This document shows, in pieces, positions 58,569-64,000 of a DNA stretch of 64,000 bases. Both the position numbers and the translations under genes were made by a program. Every line of letters starts with the position of its first letter. The first letter of the stretch is position 1. Source of the stretch: Eubacteriales bacterium. Its GTDB lineage: Bacteria > Bacillota > Clostridia > Lachnospirales > Lachnospiraceae. Location of the stretch: assembly GCA_030536855.1 (NCBI GenBank), contig JAUNPK010000015.1, positions 1 through 64,000 on the forward strand, in the 5' to 3' direction. The notes below the pieces were generated by a model. The model ran no database searches. It was not told where the DNA came from and was given only the letters and a program-made list of their open reading frames with translations.

Positions 58569-59087
58569 ATGGCTGGTATATATTCAATTATATCAATGGT
58601 AGGATTCATAGTTGCTGCTTTGCTGTTTATAGTAGCCATTGTTTTATTCTTTGTGTTCAGAATAGATAAGATTATTGGAGATCTTACAGGCTTGAATGCA
58701 AGGAAAGCAATGAAGGAGAGGCAGAAGAAAGAGGAAGAAAATAGTAAGAATAATGAAAATGCCTTCTCTTATGATGACTATGATGTTACAACAGATGAAC
58801 TTAGCACGGAGAAACTTAAAGTTAAGGATGTGCCGCAGACAGGTACACCGTCTTTACATATTAATGGTAATTCAGACAGCACAGAAATATTAAAAAGTAA
58901 TATATCGGCAGGTTCAGAATTGACAACAGTATTGAATGGCAATATTACAGTGGGTTCAGGAGGTACTGAAATTCTTTGTAATAATGATGAATATACGGAT
59001 GGTGTTGTTAGTAAGCACTTCAGTATAGTGGATGAAATTACGTTGGTTAACACTGATGAATATATATCAGTTGTTCAAGATAATTAG
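58569..59087 (+). CDS. Single-pass membrane protein with repeated Thr motifs
   Basis: 172 aa. One N-terminal membrane helix (about 10-34), a basic coiled segment (ARKAMKERQKKEEE), then a disordered tail with near-repeats: STEKL (Thr80), STEIL (Thr105), TTVL (Thr119/120) and GTEIL (Thr133). These look like FHA-ligand phosphothreonine sites for the adjacent kinase (inference). A hydrophobic end reads FSIVDEITLVNTDEYI. It begins 1 bp after the kinase stop, with GAGGAG in the kinase end. No known family. Confidence 0.8.
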   Translation: MAGIYSIISMVGFIVAALLFIVAIVLFFVFRIDKIIGDLTGLNARKAMKERQKKEEENSKNNENAFSYDDYDVTTDELSTEKLKVKDVPQTGTPSLHINGNSDSTEILKSNISAGSELTTVLNGNITVGSGGTEILCNNDEYTDGVVSKHFSIVDEITLVNTDEYISVVQDN

Positions 59088-59111
59088 GAGAAAGAGGAGG
59101 AAAATGAGAAA

Positions 59112-59984
59112 ATGAAGAAATTAGCCGAACTATGGGTCACAAAGAAAGGATTATGTGTGGGAATTATTGCCGGAGTGGCGGTACTGACAGCAGGAGGTAT
59201 AACAACTGCTGTTGTTGTTTCCGGTCAGTCAGGAAGGAAAACGGAAGTTCAGGTAGCTTCTGATGAAACCATAGAATATACCAGTAAGGACAATCAGACT
59301 ACCAAAGCTACTGAAATAAAGGAAACTACCCAAAAGGCTTCTGAAGCAACAACAGAAGAATCAAAGGAAGATGGCAGTAGTGAAACACAGGGGGAAGTAA
59401 AGAGTAATGATGGTGAAATCGCTGTGGATTCCGTAACATTAGGAAATCCTACTGAATCAGATAATAGGTCATCAAATAACACACAAGGTTCTAATAATCA
59501 GAATGTGCCGGATAGTTCTAACCAGACTGAAGCAGATAACTCAGGAGGAAGTAATAGCACAGAGAATAAGAATACTGAAAGCAACAGTGAAACACAGACA
59601 TCTGCAGTTGTGCATGGAGCTAACGGAGTAATTCTTGATACTTTGACGATGTATAAAAAATCAGGATATATACCAGTTCCTAAAACTACAGATGAAATAC
59701 CGAATAGTGATACTTTTGCATATGGAAGTACTATAAATTCCAGTGAAACTGCTTCTGTATTTAGAGATGGAATTAATTTTGGAACATCAACAAAGACGGA
59801 TGTTATAAGCAGGTATGGAGAGCCGTATAAAACCATAGTTCAAAGTGAAGCGACTTGTTTGCTTTATAGATATGGAAATTATACTTCTGATGATAATAAA
59901 GTAGTATATATGGTGTATTGTTTTGGAATAGATAATATTTTATACAGAATTAATGCAGGGGGGTATAAAGCAATGTTTGATTAA
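59112..59984 (+). CDS. Single-pass surface protein with Ser/Thr/Asn/Glu-rich linker
   Basis: 290 aa. One N-terminal membrane helix (about 14-36, LCVGIIAGVAVLTAGGITTAVVV), a long low-complexity linker (about 45-172) and a compact C-terminal domain (about 180-290; SRYGEPYKTIV, CLLYRYGNY, VYCFGIDNILYRINAGG). The RYGEP segment recalls small SmpA-like outer domains, but the match is weak. It probably displays that domain outside the cell. SD GAGGAGG. Confidence 0.78.
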   Translation: MKKLAELWVTKKGLCVGIIAGVAVLTAGGITTAVVVSGQSGRKTEVQVASDETIEYTSKDNQTTKATEIKETTQKASEATTEESKEDGSSETQGEVKSNDGEIAVDSVTLGNPTESDNRSSNNTQGSNNQNVPDSSNQTEADNSGGSNSTENKNTESNSETQTSAVVHGANGVILDTLTMYKKSGYIPVPKTTDEIPNSDTFAYGSTINSSETASVFRDGINFGTSTKTDVISRYGEPYKTIVQSEATCLLYRYGNYTSDDNKVVYMVYCFGIDNILYRINAGGYKAMFD

Positions 59985-60024
59985 TCAATATAATAACTAA
60001 ATGATGAAAAGGAGTTGAGGGTAC

Positions 60025-63000
60025 ATGGAAAATAAAGTGAAAAAAATATTAGCTGTGATAGCAGCGTTTATCCTAGTAGTTGTTTCAGTGCCATTATATA
60101 ATATAGTGGTTTACGCGGAAGCTGCTAAGGGAAATATTAATATTAATGTAACTGTAAAAGATCCTAAAGGAAATGAAATATGTCCAACTAATCAGGGGGA
60201 GGATTTGGTTGGTGGTGCTGTTATAACCATTGAACCTAAGGATGTTAACGGTGTAGTTTCTAATTTAACTGTTAATTATGATGTCAATACAAAGTCGTAT
60301 AATGTTCAGGCTGAAATAGTAACCAAAACATCGGACAATGTTGTTCCGGAGTATAGTATTAAGGCTGAGTATAATAATCATATAAAGTCAGAGGCTTATG
60401 TTCCCGGTACATTAATTTATGGAATACAATACGAAGTAACTCAGCTTAAGATTGATGATTCAAGTGAGAATTATGATGAAGGTACATATACTGAGGTATA
60501 TAATTCATCAAAGACAATGATGCCACTGGGAGTCACTAATTATCAGGAAGAATTACAATACGAGATATCAGGAGAAGCGGAAAATACCTGTGAGGCATCT
60601 GTAGAAAATGGAGTTATAAAATACAATAAGTTAGGTAAAGCTACAATAGTTGTGAAACCAAAGGAAGAAGATGCCTTTTATTCCGAGACATCATACGTTA
60701 TAAATGTTACTAACAAGCTTTCAACTAAGAATATAGTAAGTAATGGGGAAGTGTCCTATGAAAATGGAATTACAAAGTATACATTCAAATGGACAGGAAC
60801 CAGTGGAAGTGCAGATTCTAAAAGAGTTAAACTTGATGACTTAATTAATAAAGCTTATGAGGAAGATACAGTAAGCTATTCTTTAGTAAGTCAGAACAAA
60901 GTTTCTCTGGATTCTTCTAATAATATTCTGTCATGGACCGGAGCTAATGCTTATGCAACAATAAAGGCTACTACTCAGAGTGGAGCAGAACTGGAGTTTA
61001 AAATTGCTGTAAGTAGGAGAGACATCAGTCTTGCTGTTGAATATGAGGACTCAGATGGTTCAAAAGGTCTGAGTAATAATGGAACCATGAATTTATCATA
61101 CGCAGATCATTACAATGGCAAAACATCAAAGCTGAAATACAACTATACGTCTTCAGACGGATATGCGGGGGAACAGGTTGGCGTTAAGATAACATACAGC
61201 AAAGAGGGAATTATAGAAATTAAGAATGATGGTACAATTACTGTTAAAGCAGTTGGCAGTACTACGGCTTATTTTAAAGTTGAAGACGATAATTACAATT
61301 CCAACACCTTCAGTTATACATTTACAGTAACACCTGTTAATGCGACTCCTCATGTTATGGTTGGAGATGATGATTATACCAATAATACCACAGCCTATGA
61401 AATTGGAGAGGATAAAATAACGGACGACGCAATATCAAAATGGTGGACAATAAAATATGACGGATTGTTAACTTCCGGGGATGCGAATATTCTTAAGCCG
61501 GAATATTCATGTTCAGATTCTACTCTTACCATTAATAAGGATACGGGAGAGATTACTAATGCCGATAATATTGAAAGAAACAAGAATTATACCATTACAA
61601 TTAAATGGACCAATAATATATATGAGCTTGCACAGGTTACATATACATTTTATTTAAAAGGTGTAAATTCAAACAATGAGAATATAAAGTTCTCAGCAAT
61701 GGAAGTAGCAGATCCAACTAACCCTACAGAAGAAGAAGCTAAATCTCCTTTTATAGAGGGAAATGACAGCAGAGACGGTAATAAGTGGGTAACGGTAAAT
61801 AAGATATATGTGTATAGTAGTACTTTAATGTTTGGTTCACAATCTACGACATCTAATGCAGTTAATCCTTATAGCATAACAAATTTGACAGAATGTGAGG
61901 GAAATCAAGAACACTCATATTATAGTTTTGATCTAAATGACAGTCCTAACAAGGAACGTGTATATTTCGGAGTTGACCTTGAAGAACCTAAGGTTAACAG
62001 TGTTACATATTCCGGTAATATCAAGATAAACGCGGATAACAGATTTGCTACAGCAAGCGGAGACTGGAAAGTCACTGTGGACTGTGCTGATAATTTCTTT
62101 TATGGTGTTGAGTTGTACGATAATAATGTTTTGTTAACAGGTGTTACAACTAACGAAATCAGTTCCAGTGGCAATCGTCATAAAGTTGAATTAACTGTTC
62201 CGAAGAGTTTTGAAAGTTCAAGCAATCTTGAAATCAGGGTATATGAGAAATCGGGAAGATATACACCGGTAACAATCGGAAATTTTGTACAGGATAACGG
62301 GGAGCAGACTACAATAGAGGATATTACATTTAATACAGATGGTGTTACTTCATATGAGAATGGTAATAATGTTTTTGTAAGTGGAGATGTAACATTTTCT
62401 GCAAAAGTACAGAATACTAAATCCGGTATTAAGTCTGTAAAGATTAAGATTAATGGTCTTGAGGTGACTTCTGAGGGGAGTCATAAGGAATTCTCGCTTA
62501 ATGGGGAGGATTCATCAAGAATGTTAACACCTGTTGCCGTAAGCTGCAGTACAGAAGGTTTCAGTAGTTCCGGTAAATGTGAGATAGAAATTATTGCAAC
62601 AGATAATTATGAACATGAAAAGACAATAAAAAAGACAATTTATGTTGATAAAGTAGCACCAACTGCTGAATCAGTTATAATTAAGGCTTCCAATAATAAA
62701 ACTAATAATACATCCTACGGAAATTTTTATAATGATGTAGTTAAGGTTGATTTATCTGTAGCTGATTCCGGTTCAGGAGCAACCGGTGCAAGGATGGTGA
62801 TTTCAGGAGCTGTTGATTATACATACACATCACAAGTGATTACAGGAGTTGCAACATTCAGTGTGCCGGTGGGCATTGAAGGAAATATTTCATTTTTCAT
62901 AAAGGATAATGTGGGAAATGAGAATGAAGTTGCTATTAATCTTGCAAATATAGGCTCATTTTACAGAAGCAATTATATAGTGACAGAAAAGGAGTCGGCT

Positions 63001-64000
63001 GCGATTTCTGTTAGTCCACAACGTAAGGCCGACAACGGAATCTGGTATAATTCAGAAGTTGTATGTGATGTTGTAGTTAGCGAGACAGGTATTGTATCAG
63101 GTGTAAAATCTGTGGAAATATTAGTTAACGGAAGCAGATATTTATATGATGACAGTAGTGACAGTATAGTGAACAGTAAGTCATATTCTGTAAACTTTAA
63201 CAACAGTTATATTCAACAGCTTATAAATCAGGATGGCTCATATAACATTCAGGTTAAGACTGTTGATAATGCAGGTAATGAGGCTTCAGTTGAAAAGCAG
63301 ATATATATTGATACATTGTCTCCCGTTATTTCTGAAATAACAGGTCCGGCAGATGGCGCAAGCTATTCTGAAGATGTTAACATATCATTCAATGTATCCG
63401 AGACACCGTATAATGAGAGTGGAAATAAGACTACAGTCGAAGTAACAAGAACATTAGACGACACATCGGTTAATGACAGCATTGAATTTAACACTACAGA
63501 TAATTCGTCAGATAAAGTTTACAGGTTTACAGAGGATGGTACTTATAAAGTAAATATAAGTGCAGTTGACAATGCGGGAAATAAGAGTAATACAAGAACT
63601 ATTTCTTTCACAATTGATAAAACAGCGCCTGCTGTCAATGTAACAGGTGTAGCACAGGATGTGTACTATGACAGATCTGTAACTCTAGGTCTAAATGTGG
63701 TTGAATCTAATTATGGTGACAGTACAGTAACCATAACAGCTGTAAGAGTTAATGATAATGTCACAAGTAATGTTGAATTGGAAGCATTTACAAGTACAGC
63801 AAAGTCCACAGACAAGAATTATACATTTGCAGAGGATGGAACATACACGGTGACAGTTAACGCTGTGGATAGAGCCGGAAACAGAGCCGTTGAACAGACT
63901 TATACTTTTACGGTTGATAATACCATTCCGGATGTTAACATTACCGGAATTGATTCAAAAGCTAAGAATATTGAACCTATAATATCTATTACAGATGACT
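60025..64000 (+). CDS. Large exported Ig-like repeat protein (partial, runs off the window)
   Basis: At least 1325 aa with no stop before the window end. A Sec signal peptide (KKILAVIAAFILVVVSVPL, cleavage likely after VVYAEA) is followed by Big2-like segments (VSLDSSNNILSWTGANAYAT; IIEIKNDGTITVKAVGS) and then Ig-like repeats. Repeat starts are seen at 62644 (VDKVAPT), 63307 (IDTLSPVIS), 63613 (IDKTAPAVNVTG) and 63913 (VDNTIPDVNITG); the last spacings are 102 and 100 codons, each with V-D-N/R-A-G-N. No catalytic domain is seen in this part. A surface adhesin or scaffold is likely. SD GGAG. Confidence 0.88.
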   Translation, partial: MENKVKKILAVIAAFILVVVSVPLYNIVVYAEAAKGNININVTVKDPKGNEICPTNQGEDLVGGAVITIEPKDVNGVVSNLTVNYDVNTKSYNVQAEIVTKTSDNVVPEYSIKAEYNNHIKSEAYVPGTLIYGIQYEVTQLKIDDSSENYDEGTYTEVYNSSKTMMPLGVTNYQEELQYEISGEAENTCEASVENGVIKYNKLGKATIVVKPKEEDAFYSETSYVINVTNKLSTKNIVSNGEVSYENGITKYTFKWTGTSGSADSKRVKLDDLINKAYEEDTVSYSLVSQNKVSLDSSNNILSWTGANAYATIKATTQSGAELEFKIAVSRRDISLAVEYEDSDGSKGLSNNGTMNLSYADHYNGKTSKLKYNYTSSDGYAGEQVGVKITYSKEGIIEIKNDGTITVKAVGSTTAYFKVEDDNYNSNTFSYTFTVTPVNATPHVMVGDDDYTNNTTAYEIGEDKITDDAISKWWTIKYDGLLTSGDANILKPEYSCSDSTLTINKDTGEITNADNIERNKNYTITIKWTNNIYELAQVTYTFYLKGVNSNNENIKFSAMEVADPTNPTEEEAKSPFIEGNDSRDGNKWVTVNKIYVYSSTLMFGSQSTTSNAVNPYSITNLTECEGNQEHSYYSFDLNDSPNKERVYFGVDLEEPKVNSVTYSGNIKINADNRFATASGDWKVTVDCADNFFYGVELYDNNVLLTGVTTNEISSSGNRHKVELTVPKSFESSSNLEIRVYEKSGRYTPVTIGNFVQDNGEQTTIEDITFNTDGVTSYENGNNVFVSGDVTFSAKVQNTKSGIKSVKIKINGLEVTSEGSHKEFSLNGEDSSRMLTPVAVSCSTEGFSSSGKCEIEIIATDNYEHEKTIKKTIYVDKVAPTAESVIIKASNNKTNNTSYGNFYNDVVKVDLSVADSGSGATGARMVISGAVDYTYTSQVITGVATFSVPVGIEGNISFFIKDNVGNENEVAINLANIGSFYRSNYIVTEKESAAISVSPQRKADNGIWYNSEVVCDVVVSETGIVSGVKSVEILVNGSRYLYDDSSDSIVNSKSYSVNFNNSYIQQLINQDGSYNIQVKTVDNAGNEASVEKQIYIDTLSPVISEITGPADGASYSEDVNISFNVSETPYNESGNKTTVEVTRTLDDTSVNDSIEFNTTDNSSDKVYRFTEDGTYKVNISAVDNAGNKSNTRTISFTIDKTAPAVNVTGVAQDVYYDRSVTLGLNVVESNYGDSTVTITAVRVNDNVTSNVELEAFTSTAKSTDKNYTFAEDGTYTVTVNAVDRAGNRAVEQTYTFTVDNTIPDVNITGIDSKAKNIEPIISITDD

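Noticed and set aside
63307..64000. Tandem DNA repeats as an assembly artefact
   Set aside because: Repeat units are similar in protein pattern but diverged in DNA, so they are true Ig-like repeats.

Overview
The window reads as chromosomal DNA of a low-GC, Gram-positive, spore-forming Clostridia, most likely a Lachnospiraceae member. Evidence: A+T-rich codon use, strong Shine-Dalgarno sites, a spoIIGA-sigE pair, a MurE with the meso-DAP motif DNPR, a Firmicutes-style dcw cluster headed by mraZ, and the order priA-def-fmt-rsmB-rlmN-stp-prkC-rsgA-rpe. Genus cannot be settled from the sequence alone.

Layout. 0-7.6 kb: tRNA-Trp with its terminator, then mostly single genes (Nudix hydrolase, PrxQ/BCP peroxiredoxin, COG2509-like FAD protein, a small membrane protein, a leaderless subtilase on the minus strand, an orphan carbamate kinase, a possible TIR-like protein, an ABC-F ATPase). 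7.6-24.2 kb: a co-directional housekeeping run, ftsK, fhs, murE, priA, def, fmt, rsmB, rlmN, PP2C phosphatase, PASTA kinase, rsgA, rpe. 24.2-26.1 kb: two large imperfect palindromes flank minus-strand ychF. 26.1-36.7 kb: dcw cluster mraZ-rsmH-ftsL-pbp-pbp-murD-ftsW-ftsQ-ftsZ. It has a clear MraZ operator array but lacks mraY, murF, murG and murC. 36.7-43 kb: a decayed IS1182-type transposase, then spoIIGA, sigE, a degenerate-looking amidase, lepA and hemW.

43-64 kb is the most unusual part. After hemW, where hrcA-grpE-dnaK often follow in Firmicutes, come three hairpins, an AraC regulator on the minus strand, and a plus-strand locus built around a type VII secretion ATPase. Its order is EssC-like FHA-ATPase, EsaB/YukD ubiquitin-like protein, three WXG100 proteins, an SLH/Big2 lipoprotein, a small WXG-like helical protein, a DUF3592-like membrane protein, another small helical protein, an FHA/zinc-ribbon protein with an EssB- or DUF6382-like N-terminus, a zinc-ribbon membrane protein, a PP2C phosphatase, a transmembrane Ser/Thr kinase, two single-pass membrane proteins and a very large exported Ig-like protein that runs off the window end.

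How this locus may work (inference): EssC exports the WXG100 proteins. The kinase/phosphatase pair controls assembly through threonine motifs read by the FHA domains of EssC and of the FHA/zinc-ribbon protein. The SLH lipoprotein and the Ig-like protein make the cell-surface part. Recognisable EsaA, EssA and LXG toxins are absent from the window, so this is neither a standard Bacillus/Staphylococcus T7SSb nor a mycobacterial ESX.
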